Of a stretch of DNA of 64,000 nucleotides, positions 1-12,319 are shown piece by piece. The first letter of the stretch is position 1; each line of letters begins with the position of its first letter. Source of the stretch: Halictus rubicundus. Lineage: Eukaryota; Arthropoda; Insecta; Hymenoptera; Halictidae. Below the pieces are notes generated by a model, which worked only from the letters and a program-made list of their open reading frames with translations, was not told the origin of the DNA and searched no databases. Position numbers and translations under genes: made by a program. Location: the NCBI RefSeq assembly GCF_050948215.1, contig NC_135150.1, forward strand, positions 24,981,943 through 25,045,942, written 5' to 3'.

Positions 1-59
1 CCGCGTTCGTCACCAGGCTGCTCATCATTCATACTCGTGAGCACTCTCTCTTCAACTCT

Positions 60-310
60 GCCTGGCCACAATATTCTCTTAACCCTTTTTTTCGTGGGGA
101 AAATGCTTTTCACATACTCCTGGGGAAAGTCCCCAAAGGCTACCCACTAAAAAACCCACGCCCACCTAAGCTAACGGGGGAGGTGCCTGGATCACGCGAG
201 TACTCAACAGGACACCGCCCAGCTAACATCACACCCCGGGGGAGGGACCCGCCCGGTGTCCCCATCCCTGGAGCCTATATTCTCTGAACCCTTCTATCAG
301 GGTTAACTTT
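60..310. repeat. GC-rich repeat-like block of unknown origin
   Basis: Intronic block just before the RhoGAP exon, bounded by two similar phrases (attctcttaaccctt near 72 and attctctgaacccttct near 280). The interior is C/G-run rich (accccgggggagggacccg) and contains short inverted repeats. It differs in composition from its surroundings and looks like an inserted repeat, but I cannot name the family. Confidence 0.3.
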
Positions 311-420
311 AAATAACCGACAATGCCACCGTGTAGTAAATTGTCCAACCCTGCGAAGGCACCAATGTTCTCTCGAGTCTTTTAGAACAGTGGCTAACTC
401 TTCGCTTCTTTCTGTTGCAG

Positions 421-664
421 AGAACTACGAGAACGACCGGGACTGCTGGATCAACCTGACCAAGGAACTTCTTTCGACACTGCCATCCTCGCACTATCGT
501 CTGCTCGGCTATCTGGCGATCTACCTGAGCAAGTACGAAGCCAAGCATGGCCGCAGCGCGGGCGTTTGCGGCGTTTTCGCACCTGTGATCCTGCCACACG
601 TTCCACCGGCGACCACGCTACTCAGAGACATCCTAGCCGAGGCGATCAAACTCTTTCCAGATTG
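421..664 (+). CDS. FAM13-like gene: RhoGAP-domain exon (5' end of gene outside window)
   Basis: Internal coding exon of 244 nt, after a good acceptor (ttctgttgcag) and before a strong donor (gtaagt). It is entered with one base carried over and left in phase 2. The translated segment (ENYENDRDCW... to ...IKLFPD) contains LLGYLAIYLSKYEAKHG and GVFAPVILPHVPP, the second half of a RhoGAP fold in which the helix after the catalytic core precedes the N-M/FAPV segment. The arginine-finger half must lie upstream of position 1. RhoGAP domains stimulate GTP hydrolysis by Rho-family GTPases. Its phase fits the exon at 24628, giving ...FPDC-IRDNS. I assign it to the same gene as the 24628-29534 cluster because FAM13A combines an N-terminal RhoGAP with that conserved C-terminus. 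The ~24 kb intron makes the link an inference, though a phase-compatible one. Confidence 0.8.
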
Positions 665-1225
665 GTAAGTAACGATATCCTCGTCCTGCAAACGAGCCAC
701 CCTCGGCGCAGGAAGCTGAAGCCATGTTCGCACGGAAGCAACGTCTTCTTTTACTCGGTAAAAGAAGACAAGGAACGACTAAAAATTGCTTGATGTTGCT
801 TCAGCGTGGATATAGCTGGACAATCAGATTTCCGATCAAGGAGGGAACTTTATCTTCTTTGATAAACAAAGTTTCGTCTTGATGCAGCATTGAGATTCTT
901 GTTATTAATAGACTTCCGGTAGCTAAAGGGATAAAGACATGGAGCGTACTTCCGCAACCTTTCACGGCTCGCTGCCCTCGTTCTCAGTCTTCTTCCTTCA
1001 GCATCCTCCTCGGGTAGTCTATCTCCGTATCAGAATCTCCAAACCTACGCGTTCGATAAATTGTTTGGACTGAAAACAGAGAAAGAAAAATGTTAGGTCG
1101 AACCACAAATAATTTGCATTTACGATAAGAACGTCTAGCTCGTTGTCTCGCTCGTTGTTGTAGGACATGGGGTTAATATAATGTTTATTTTGCATTAGTT
1201 GTCACTTGTCAAGTAGCTCATTGGG

Positions 1226-1372
1226 CAGACTGTGGATCTGAACGCAAAATAAAAATGATCCACATCAACTCGAGGAAACCGATTGAATTAATTCTTCTTT
1301 TAATAATTGTAATAAATTGTGAAGCATATAACAGCTCGTTTTAATGATAAATGCATCAAATCCGCAGGCTAT
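1226..1372. repeat. TA-flanked MITE, GACTGCGGA family (diverged copy)
   Basis: The left end reads GACTGTGGATCTG and the right end carries ATGCATCAAATCCGCAG, the inverted version of the same terminus seen in many other copies in this window. About 150 bp, with no coding capacity. Confidence 0.55.
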
Positions 1373-3089
1373 ACTCGGGATAATAAACGCATCGCTATAA
1401 TTAGCGCAGAGAAATGATTTGCGACTCGACCGAATGGTAGGAAAATGAAATTTTAATGCTCCCCGGATCCTCTTAGGGGCCAGATTTCGGAAGCTATCCG
1501 CTAAACGGATAAACCAGGAGGGTTGTTGGGTCTCTCGGACGGATACAGTCAGGATAGTCGTCCGAGTTAATCAGCCTCCGAATAGAATCCGCTTACCGCT
1601 CGCAAATATGCGTCAACTGTGCCAACTATTACGTAAGAGATCAGCATGCACGTACGTGTACGACCAAGGTACTGTCACTGCTGAAGACGAAGACCATCTA
1701 CGCCGATGATCGATTGTCTCGTCTCCTTTCTATGCGAGCGCCTGGTCTGTCGCGTTTCTCTCCGCATAGTATTGTTAGTCACTATACAGTCTGTCGACAG
1801 CTCGGAGCATGAGCCCGAGGTGACTTTCATCCTGAAAGACACGCGCTAAAATGTTAGCAGTTTATTTTTATATAGGTATTTGAGGTAATGGAAAGGAACA
1901 CACTGAAAAATTCGCACATAATGCCAAACTAATATCGGAGCTGTCTGACAAGCCAAAATGACTTGTCACTTATTTTTAAAACCTGACGCGTTCCGTAGAC
2001 ATCTCGTGAGAATTTGAAAATAGACTTGTTCGTTAAGCACATATTGCGACAAATGCTGATTTTATACAGTTCCGATAAAAATGAATTGGCGAGCCAGAAA
2101 ACTGTGCAGACATTACGTCGAACTCAGTATCTTGTATCATTAGGTGTATAAATTAATTCGTGGCCCTCACAATGTACCAATTCTGACTTTCTCTTCAAAT
2201 ATTTACCGCGTTTATCAGTTGCTTGTACGACGGCATAAATTTATGGACAATTGTCGGAATTGTTTGCATTTTTGAATGAAGAAAAAAACAAATTTACGAA
2301 AACAAGCACACGAATTAATTCGCACACCTAATATTCTTGATTTATTACAATTTTTAAGAGACGATTTTCGTGTTTAACTTCCGTCTCTCGAGATCAACAA
2401 CAACAGCTGCGCGGTCCAGTGATAAAAATCGAACAAGTCGCGAATGAGTTCAATCTTGTCATAATTACGTATAAAGGAATCGGTCGTGTTTAGGATTTGG
2501 CAGTTCTAGCGTGTATGGAGCGACCTTCTGTCTTGATTTTCTGCCAGATTGACCCAATTTCCTAATAATCGGTAATAGGCTGCGCTTTCGTGCTTTTATG
2601 GCACGTACAGATGCGTAAAGTGCTATAAAATTTTCCACGCCGCTCGATAACATTGTAGTCGTTGAATTTCATCGTTCCAGCGCGTGCTCTTATGCTTCTG
2701 ATGGCAATCGATTGTAACAGGTGTTCGGGAACAGTAGAACCGTACATGTTGTCATTTGCGAATAGTAACGACATTACTAAACTTGTTTGTACAAATACAG
2801 GATCTTTATGCAAAATCAGAATTTTCGAACCGTATAGCAACAAATTGCACCAACAATTAATCTTTTTTGTGAATATATTTCATAGGATAATAACAATACA
2901 ACAGAATTCTTAAATTCTTCTGTCGGATTACTTCTGTTTCAATTACAGCTACTTATTTTTGTAGGAAATCCGCTATTAATGAATGACTGAACATTTGAGT
3001 ATGAGTAAATAGCATCGTAATGAAAAAAATGAGCAGGCCAGAAGAAATGTTTGGTTTTCGTGTTGACATAGTACCGAGTGCACCCCCGA

Positions 3090-3326
3090 TTAACCCTTAG
3101 CACTCGAATGGTGACTCTGAAGCACCATCAGAAATTGTTGTGGCATTATTTCAGAGAAATTACAAAATATTTGTTACACTACAATATTTGTATTTAATAG
3201 ATTACTAAACATTCAAATACTATATGTAGAAATCGGATCAGTTTCGTTTGAATAAATTGAAAATATTGTAAGACAGAAGAAAAATTTAATTTTACATTGA
3301 AAATAGTGCCGAGTGCAAAGGGTTAA
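3090..3326. repeat. piggyBac-type MITE (TTAA target duplication)
   Basis: TTAA followed by CCCTTAGCACTCG on the left, and CGAGTGCAAAGGG followed by TTAA on the right, spanning about 237 bp. TTAA duplication plus CCC...GGG ends is the piggyBac-superfamily signature; the element carries no transposase. Confidence 0.65.
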
Positions 3327-3663
3327 TATTTGAGCTGGCAGAGTTCGTTTCTCCGTTGGACGCCATTTGCCCCGAACGGTGGCCCCGAGGAGCAAGGGGC
3401 GCGCTTCGAGGAGCGTAGAGCGGCGCAGGCTTTCCGCGAGGACGCGAAGGACTCCCATTAAATGAATTATCGAAAGGCATTAGGCGCACGTAGGCGAGTC
3501 GTTTGTTTTCCAAGGGTATACGTCGCTGCTCCCCGGAGCCGGTCGATCGGCGCGATCGTGTGTCGTTAAATGTACAGTTACGGAGCAATTATGAAACGAG
3601 CCGTAATCGCGCAGTTGCCTACCTCTCGGCGAGGCTAAATCGATCGGTCGCTGCCACCACCCA

Positions 3664-3735
3664 CGCACGTGCTAGCACACGCTCGAACATGCTAGCACAC
3701 GCTCGAACATGCTCGCACACGCTCGCAACACGCTT
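3664..3735 (+). repeat. ~20-bp tandem repeat (CGCTCGAACATGCTAGCACA)
   Basis: Three to four diverging copies of a unit containing GCTAGCACACGCTCGAACAT within a CpG-rich patch (about 3350-3850). Reading frames through it are repeat artefacts. Confidence 0.75.
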
Positions 3736-3929
3736 GCTCCGAATTCGATTCGACGCCAACCGGAATCGGTTCCTCGCGCGAGCAGGTACCGCGGCCAAGA
3801 GCGCAGGAGGCGCACGCGAGCTCTCAATCTCGCGATCCATCGATCGTCCACCAAGTTCAGCTCCTCTCGCAATTTTATACGATTTTATTAATATTTTTAC
3901 ACGCCGATTCTTGCCGAGCTGCTTTCCAA

Positions 3930-4680
3930 GCTTCTTGACGCGATCGATGGCAAATCCTTTCGAAATTGTAGTCAATCTGGACAATTTTTTCACAACAACT
4001 GTCCCCTTAATTTTTAATCGAGACATTCATATTATAATTTTTTAGGATTGTTATAATTTCTAAGGTTTTTAGCTTTCCGAACCCCCAATTGTTTGGTGTG
4101 ATCGATGCCAAATCCTTTGGAAATTGCAGTCAATGTACAAAATTTTTAGAATGTCTAGCAATTCTTGCAATCTTTAATCGAGACATTCATATTATAATTT
4201 TTTAGGATCGTTATAATTTTTAGGGTTTCTAGCTTCTCTAACCCCCAATTGTTTGGCGTGATCGATGGCAAATCCTTTGGAAATTGCAGTCAATGTAGAG
4301 AATTTTTAGAATGTCTAGCAATTCTTGCAATCTTTAATCGAGACATTCATATTATAATTTTTTAGGATTGTTATAATTTCTAGGGTTTCTAGCTTCTCTA
4401 ACCCCCAATTGTTTGGCGTGATCGATGGCAAATCCTTTGGAAATTGCAGTCAATGTAGAGAATTTTTAGAATGTCTAGCAATTCTTGCAATCTTTAATCG
4501 AGACATTCATATTATAATTTTTTAGGATTGTTATAATTTCTAGGGTTTCTAGCTTCTCTAACCCCCAAATGTTTGACGTGATCGATGGCAAATCCTTTCA
4601 ATTGCAATTGCAAATTCAATGGCAATTCTTGCAATTTTTAATCGAGACTTTCATATTGTAATTTTTCCAGGTATTTCAGT
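3930..4680 (+). repeat. 160-bp tandem repeat array, ~4.5 copies
   Basis: The marker ATCGATGGCAAATCCTTT recurs at 3943, 4101, 4261, 4421 and 4581, a 158-160 bp period. Units starting at 4261 and 4421 are almost identical, while the first and last units are diverged. Units are AT-rich and non-coding. Confidence 0.92.
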
Positions 4681-5443
4681 TTCCCCGGCTTCAATCAATT
4701 TGTCTCGTTCAATGCCATATCCTTGAACATTTTATTCAGTCTAGACAGCTTCCTGATGAATCGACAACTATTTTTTCAATTTTTAATTGGAACGTCCAGA
4801 TTTTAACCTTTCTAGGTATTTCATCTTCTCTATTCCTAAACTTTTTACCACAATCAAGTAATTGTTGAATCACTTTCAGAATGATGGGAACAAAAGAACA
4901 ATAAAATAAAAAGATACAGGAGCCGAGACATTGCTATTACAGTATGGCGGATCAGTAGTGAATATGTTAAATGTTAATCCAAACATTTTAATTTTTTTTT
5001 TTGTCACAAATTCATGAAAATTGTACAGACTATTTTTTAAGAAACCAATAATAAACGTATGAAATTTCTAATTGTACTGTTCACATTACAATTTCTCAAC
5101 CCATAAAGTTCGCGCCATTTTAATCGACAGATATAAAAGATACATAAAGTGGGTCGGACAATGCCATATTAAAACAAATAATTTCCTTCGACTTCTATTC
5201 CCCTTTCTCAATAATCTAACAACTTATCTATTCCATTTTCATAACAGCTTTTATCTCTAATATCAACAACGTGCTTCAACTCCACTAGAGAATAGAGAGT
5301 CTAATTAAGTGAGATGATACAAGTCAAACAAGTTAATAGTCGACAGTTAATCTCTCTGTCAAGCAAGCTGGCCTTTAAGCATACATAAACTAATTAAACA
5401 TAAACATTTAACGAACAAATTGCATTCAAAGTTTTATGTCTCT

Positions 5444-5739
5444 AGGATAAGGGACCGAATTAATGTGCCTACATTAATTATACTTACTTATTATACTTAT
5501 ACTTCTGTTAATTATACCCAATTCCTTTGGGGCCAATTACTCTGCCTACATGTATTAACTATATTTATTTTGAAAGCACAATGAATATTAAAAAGGTGAT
5601 ATATAACATATACATTAACTGATTTTAATGAAAAAAATTTAATATCTCTTTTTTAATATTCATTACGCTTCCGAAATAAATATAGTTAATGCATGTAGGC
5701 ACAGTAATTGGCCCCAAAAGAATTGGGTCCCTTACCCTA
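5444..5739. repeat. Long near-palindromic foldback element
   Basis: Outer ends TAGGATAAGGGACC and GGTCCCTTACCCTA are inverted repeats. The inner arms are an ~80-bp inverted repeat: GGCCAATTACTCTGCCTACA on the left pairs with TGTAGGCACAGTAATTGGCC on the right. A related piece lies at 24505-24545 and another copy starts at 63876, so this is a dispersed family. Confidence 0.8.
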
Positions 5740-6401
5740 TATCCTTCTCCTTTTACGTTCCCTAGCTTCAATCATTTCAATACACTGACCGCTATAAAAA
5801 TCGTATAAAATTGAATAAAAAAAAAAAGAAATTGTACAAAAACTTAAACAACCAACCCACAAAAGCATTGTACGACTGCTTCTTCTATTTTTACGTTCCC
5901 TAGCTTCACTCATTTTAACACTCTCGCAAAAATCGTACAAAACTCGACAAAAGAAAAATTCTACAGAATTTCAACAACCATCGACAAGCGTTGCACAAAT
6001 ATCTCAACTGAAAAAGATGAAAAACTGTTGCGAGAGGCCTAATCTCAATGTCTCGGTTTCTCTATTTTATTTTGCGTTCTCCACCTCCAATTTCCTACTG
6101 CGACGAAAACCAATAATAAAATCCGACAAAAACTCGGACAGAATCTAAACAACCTAGCGATCGATTAGCGAGCGTTCTACGAATCTCCGAGCCGAAAAAA
6201 AAAGTTGGAAAATTATCGTAAGGCCTGAGGAATGTCAGCTGGACGGAAACTTTCACCGCGCGCGTCGAATTCTTTTTCCGCGGCACGTTCTAGAAGGGGC
6301 AGGTCCTCCGATCGGAATCGAGAATCGGGAATCGGAATCGACGAAGGGGACGATCGTCGACCTTGTTCAAATTATTCAACATCGACGGACGTACTTGAAA
6401 A

Positions 6402-6451
6402 CTCTCTCTCTCTCTCTCCCCCCCCCCCCCCCTCTCTCTCTCTCTCTCTCT
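6402..6451 (+). repeat. CT/C-run microsatellite
   Basis: Alternating CT, a run of about 15 C, then CT again, with no gene in frame. Confidence 0.95.
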
Positions 6452-7385
6452 TTGTCTCTGTACTTCATCCGGCAATTACTCACGCTTATTTTTCGTTCGA
6501 CGTTCAAGGAGCACACGACGGATCCCTGTGTCGCATAGCAATACGTTCTCTTGCGGTCGGCTAATAGGAACAAGGTAAATAATTAGACCTCACGCGGGCC
6601 TTTATGCGTCTCGAATACCTCGAGCAATCGATAAAACGCGAATACCCGATATTGCTCGACGGTCGAACACAACTGACGCTCTCGAGACTCGTTTACGATT
6701 TTTTCACTTTTATATCTTCTGCTCGTCGCATTCGTTTTACCACCTTTATTTATTTCATACCGCGTGTAGCTTCTGACTTTATAATGCCAGTAAAACACGA
6801 TATTTAATTTCACTTAATGACCAACACAACCCGCTTTAGGCTTTTTCTCCCCCTCTTTTTAAGAACCCGATAAAATGAGAAGGCGAGTTTTATGCGATCA
6901 TAGCACTGCCGGGCAGGTAGAATGATTTTTTCTTATTTCGAGATTGCGGGAAATCCACCCATTCAGATATTTTTATAACACTGAGGTGGTTGTGGTATGA
7001 TTCTTAAAAATGATGCGAATGAATTTATTTAGATTTTGTGCGATTTTTATCGTAATATATGTGCTTCGATAAAAAAACGTATGTTTAATTGTAATAAAAG
7101 TCGCGTGAAATCTGAATGAATTATAGTGTTAATTCAGATTAATAATAGACGTCTTCACTGATCTTTCTGGCTTCACAGAAAAATTGAAGGTGCATTGTTA
7201 AAAAACTTATTCTGATTTAAAAAATGAAACTTCGTTGAAGAGTGCAATTGTTTTCTTGGACCCTGAGGCTTGGAAATATTTTTCAAAAAAGAAAAAGTTA
7301 TTCCAACTTGACCCTTTGCACTTGTAGCCATTTTAACTCCAAAACGAAACATTCTTTCCGACCTAGAATATTTCCCTTCTATATA

Positions 7386-8057
7386 TACAGTCGGTCAAAT
7401 AAATATCCGTACGCTCTTAAAAATCGCATAACTTTTAAGTATATAACTCTAAGTTAGAACAATTGAATCACTACATAACGCGAGAAACATGTTTGATGAA
7501 AATTGCAATTGGTCGAAATCGCAGAGAAAATACTAAAAGTTGTATTTTGCAAACTTTTTATGTGGACTTACATTGAAAATTGCGTAAGTACGATTTGTAT
7601 TGTAGATCTGTATGAATTATACACGTTCCGAGAATTTCATCAAAATCGGTCAACGTTGCAGATGTTCCAAAATAATCACATAAGGGCGAAATTTTTTTTT
7701 CTGAGAACGCCAAAATTCTGCGACTTTCGCCCTCAAGTTTTCATCGTTAAATGTTTGTAGCTCAGTGCAATGTTGACCGATTTAGATGAAATATTCAGAA
7801 TATGTATAATCGATACAGATGTACAAAACGTACCTTTTAAATTTTTAATATAAGCCCGCATAAAAAAAGTTGCAACATACAACTTCTAGTACTTTCTCTG
7901 TAATTTCGACCACTTTCAATTTTAATGAAACATTTTGCTCACGTTATGTAGTGATCGAATTGTTCTAACTTCTCAAAAAAATTCAAGTAGTATAGTCCAA
8001 TATTGACAAAGTTATGCGATTTTTAAGGGCGTACGAATATTAGTTGGAGTCACTGTA
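7386..8057. mobile_element. Non-autonomous Tc1/mariner-like element with very long terminal inverted repeats
   Basis: The left end TACAGTCGGTCAAATAAATA and right end TTAGTTGGAGTCACTGTA are inverted, with TA at each edge. Arms stay complementary for about 200 bp (for example CTTAAAAATCGCATAAC near 7409 pairs with GTTATGCGATTTTTAAG near 8011). About 670 bp, with no transposase frame. A related partial copy is seen near 36470-36560. Confidence 0.75.
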
Positions 8058-9057
8058 TGTCAACAACAGGGGTCTGCGTCATGCATCTTCCAGGAGCCCT
8101 GTTATGTTTACACTCCTCGGCGTTCGAGGCCTCTCGAGCTTCGAGTGCCCTCACGAGGTATACCTAGTGGGGATAATTTTGCGCCGTTTATCATCCAGGC
8201 CTTGGCGACATACACAGAGAAATCACGAAAGTGTGTTAAAAACTTAAAATTCTTCCCAATGAATCTTTACAAAGAAAATATTTTCGCGAAGACATTGGCC
8301 CAGCAATGGACGATTCTTGCGAAGAAATTTTTGTGGAACGGAAATGGACGGGTTTAATCGTTATCGCAGCGGCGGTACCGCGTATCGACGGTGTCGTCGA
8401 TCGAAACGATTGTAACCCTAAACGCTACGGCCGGATTGCGTGTCGCAATGTTCCAGCTTGATCGCACGACGACTAGATTCCGGATGTTTATGCAAATTCG
8501 CATGTCCAGAAATATACCCAGGGAGACCGTAATTCAATAAGAATCTATTTTTCCCTGGCCGCCGACGCGACGGTTCCGTTCGAACAGAAGAACGAAGCCG
8601 AAAGCTGAGGGAAAACTACGCAAAACTTCGTTCACTCTGTTTTCTTATCCTCCCGGGGGGTGTTTTCGAACTATAAATTTGCCGAGTTCTACGACGTTCT
8701 ACGACGTGCGAAACAACGTGCTCCGATCGATGTCCGGCTAGTCCGTTTTATTAGACGCGTGTCTCGCGCGAAATGAACCGGATTAATGAGAATTTTTCCG
8801 ATCGGGAAACTCGTGCCCTTGCTGTTGAATATTCAGTGACTCTTCTGGTCTGTTTAACCCTTAACGTTTCGCGAATAATTAGAATTTCGTTGCGGTTCGT
8901 TCCTCGGTCGTTTCCTGAAAGACAAAGGAAAATACTCTGGTGTTTTGAAAATTTGTTGAAAAAGTCAAAATGACGGGTTAGGGTTATTATATATTTCATT
9001 TTTAATTTTACTTTTTAATATTCTTAATTTTAAGATTTACCGTCCGATCAGAAATTA

Positions 9058-9175
9058 TTGAACTTTATTTCTGTGGGTATATATTGTAAACAAAATTGCT
9101 AGAAATTTGTGTAGACACAGTCTTGCCATTTTTATAAAACAATGTGGAATAGTCACTTTTAGAGGTTCGTATTGT
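9058..9175. repeat. Dispersed short element, GTGCTCCGTAAAC family (diverged)
   Basis: Carries the family phrases GAACTTTATTTCTGTGGGTA and GGAATAGTCACTTTTAGAGG, also present around 37500-37650 and, inverted, 48066-48205. Confidence 0.5.
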
Positions 9176-9785
9176 TAGAGTCGAACGTGTGTTCAACGAA
9201 CGGTAATTTCCAGCGCGGAAGCAGCTCCGAATCGTTTCGTGATCGCAAGTTCGAGGCCAAGCAGCTATTCCCATTATTAGATCGCGATAGCGTCGAGTCT
9301 ATTTTCGCGAAAAATCGCACCGGGGATCGTCTAATTTTACCCGTTGTTTGCATCTCGTCCTTTTTTAACTGGAGGATCGCGCGTAAAAATACCGCGCTTT
9401 CTCCGATATTCTTTTCCCTCTCGAGATCCTTCGAGATCGGCGCGAACTACGACGCTTTCTTCGGACTTCGACGACTTTTTGAAGATCCGACATATAAACG
9501 GGCTAACAATATATATATATCGAACTCGTTTCAGCGTTTCGAGGTAACCTTGTCAGGGTATTCCCAGCGAATTTGTTCTAACAGTTCGAACTGCGCAACT
9601 CGCGATCTTGTTTTCCCTCGTCCTGGACGAATGATCTATCTGGGGATCGACAGTCTCGCGAAATTCGCCGTTCGACTTCCGCCATCGCAGTAAATAATTG
9701 TTTATTCTCTCGGTCTGTTTTTCGATGACGCCTTCGTTTGATCCTCGCACGCCGTTCAGGTAATTGTTATTTAGTATTCTATCAA

Positions 9786-10067
9786 TTAACCCCTTAACTT
9801 GCACACTCGAGATAATTCGAGCGGCGTTGTGTTTTATGCTGCTATAATTTTTCACACTCGAATATAATCGAGAATTGAAAATAACAATGTGAAAGCAAAG
9901 AAAAAAAAATCGTTCTATTGATATTTATGATTTACATGGGATTGTAAGCTATAACACTTATTTATTCAAGAATAAAATATAACCTTTTTCCATGGAACAA
10001 AAGCGCCGTATATCAAAAATTGATTTTTTTTGGCCGGTTTAAAAAAAAAACTGCGTTAAGGGGTTAA
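9786..10067. repeat. piggyBac-type MITE (TTAA)
   Basis: TTAA + CCCCTTAACTTGCACACTCG at the left; CTGCGTTAAGGGG + TTAA at the right; about 282 bp and non-coding. Its left end resembles the 3090-3326 element. Confidence 0.65.
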
Positions 10068-10677
10068 GCTGAGCATTCTACGCATTTGTGACAAAAATGG
10101 TACAATTTAAAGCAGTGGGCATACAAAAAATTTTTGAGGACATCGGTGCAGTTTCAACTGCATAATATAATTAAAGGAACAAAGACATTTTTGTTTTAAA
10201 TTTTTATTTTGTTTTTATCTTATTTTTAATTTCTTTTTGGCTCCCGTGTGTTGTAATCGATCTAGACATTTTTAGTATGGAACTCCAGAATTGTACCGCA
10301 GAGTTAAATCTTCAAAGTTAGTTTGTACATGCGAAATACGATTAGTATATTTTGGTTGGCCGTGCAAGTGCGTGCAAAGTGTTGCGCCTAGAGCGACAGT
10401 CGCCAAAACAAGTAGACGTAGCAAACCTGTTAGGAAGAACCGTTTGCTTTCATATAAAATCGATCGTTGCACGAAGGTCGAATTTTATTTATTCATTGGC
10501 TCCGATTCGATCGAGGAAAAAAAGGTGAAGAAAATTATGGATCAGGAACAGCAAAGAACCGGATGCAACTCGGAAACCATCGGATTCTCGTGCAAATCGA
10601 ATGTATAGTCTTTTTCCCGTGTCCTTCCGTCCGCGTGCAGTTCGCCACGCGTGAGATTGCAACCGGTTGCATGCACG

Positions 10678-10848
10678 CGCAGTGTCGCCAGATGAGGGGA
10701 GGGAACACGAATCGAGGGGGAAAAGTTACCCCCTCTCTGCCAGTACCGGAGCGCGTCACGTGACCGTGCCGCGGAGGAAGCGTGGGGAATAGCGCGGTAG
10801 AAGGGGAAATTAGAGTGGGGGAACAAGTCTTGATCTGGCGACCCTGCG
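10678..10848. mobile_element. GC-rich MITE-like element, copy 1
   Basis: Bounded by a 16-bp terminal inverted repeat with one mismatch: CGCAGTGTCGCCAGAT on the left, ATCTGGCGACCCTGCG on the right. The GC-rich interior contains CACGTG. A second copy in the opposite orientation lies at 16849-17019. Flanks do not show an obvious target duplication. Confidence 0.7.
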
Positions 10849-10869
10849 TACGCGATCCTTGATCCAGGA

Positions 10870-11450
10870 CTGCATCATCAGCTTTTTTTCATCTTAATCC
10901 CATTTCCATGGATCAAACAATTTTTCCTTAGCCTTAAAATGTTGACCCAAAACTGTTCCATGAGCCTAAAAATATTTTCTCAACGACCTGTAAGCTGTTA
11001 TGGACTCTACAATTTTTATGGTTTCTGCAACGCTTCATACACCACCAAACATTTCGGGGAGCCTGTAACCTTTATTGGGGGCTCTAAAATATTTTTTTGA
11101 AAAGCGTACGATCTTTCTGTGAACACCACAAGTTTTTTTAGTGGATCCCGCAACATTCCGAGACCCATCAAATACTTTTATAAACTGTATAGGCTCTACA
11201 GATTTTTCTGTGCAACTTGGATTTCATCCACAGATTCACGATATAAATTTGTGAAGAATCTACATTCTGTTTGTAGGCTCCACAATTTTTTTTATTGACT
11301 CCTAATTGCCTTCCAGGAGCTCCAAAATACTTTTGAAAAACCGTACGACCTTTCTGTGAGCTCTATAATTTGTTTCGTAGATCTTCGAACATCCTTAAAA
11401 ATTGTAGCACCTACCAGAAAAATTACATTGCTTTAAAAAAAAAAATTGTA
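10870..11450. repeat. Degenerate short-period repeat tract
   Basis: Recurring phrases such as CTCTACAATTTTTATGG, CTCTAAAATATTTTTTTGAA and CGTACGACCTTTCTGTGAGC at irregular spacing (about 35-45 bp, with a ~240-bp higher-order repeat of CGTACGAYCTTTCTGTGA). No coding frame. Confidence 0.5.
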
Positions 11451-11995
11451 GAATCCAGGAATTGATTGCAGATCCAGTACGAAGCAATTAAAATCGTCTA
11501 ATTTGTTTCGAAAATATTCCGAAGACGTTAAAAAGCAGACGTTGGAACCATTTCAAATCGACTCGAGCCCACGATGCAGTTGTCTGATAAACATTTTCGC
11601 GGGAGAACAAATTAACTCTGGACGTGCGCAGATGGATTTCGGTTTTCCGGGAAAATCGGCGAGGAAAACCGGCTTGATCGGAAGCGGGTGTGTTGGGCCT
11701 GGTCGTCGGCGATTTTACGAGGTAGCCGCGTGTGCTAAATGTAAAACATCGCCGGCCGAAAATAACATCGTTGACGTCAACTTGCCAAACGTGCGATCAC
11801 AAGACGCCTAAGTATCGAGCAACGAGAACCATACGTTCCCCGGCGACTCGTCATTTCCCGCGTGGCGCGATCCGTTCCGTAATAGACCTAATTTTTATGC
11901 GCCGAGCGCGATAAGCTCGCACCGGCTGGATGCTTATAGCGATCGGCGAATCATCGTCGGTTACCGCACCGATTGCGGAATCGTGTTGGCAAGCG

Positions 11996-11998
11996 AGC

Positions 11999-12038
<40 letters not shown>
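11996..12038 (+). repeat. (GA)n microsatellite
   Basis: Interrupted GA run; open frames across it are Arg/Glu artefacts. Confidence 0.95.
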
Positions 12039-12319
12039 CTCGCGCGCGGCTAAATCGCTCGGAACGTTTCCTTTTACTTTCGCGGTCGAGGAGGCTCCCG
12101 TTTCGCTCGCTTTTCGCGGAACAGGCACCGTGGAAATCATGATCGTTCTTTTACGTTCGCGATACTGCACGGTGAACGCTGTAAACAGGTTTCTTGAGCT
12201 CATCAAATGCAAATCTTCTGATGATATTTATTTCTCTTTATAAGGCTAGTTACAGAAATTGTTCATTGTTGCGTTTGCTGAGACCATGCTATAATTTTAG
12301 TCCCCACGGGGAACTACAG

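Noticed and set aside
3503..4045. 180-codon plus-strand frame
   Set aside because: Runs through a CpG-rich patch, a 20-bp tandem repeat and into the 160-bp array; Ser/Arg-rich with no domain, and a similar-size frame is open on the other strand.
10291..10608. 105-codon frame upstream of the GC-rich element
   Set aside because: No splice sites or resemblance; intronic position in the FAM13-like gene.
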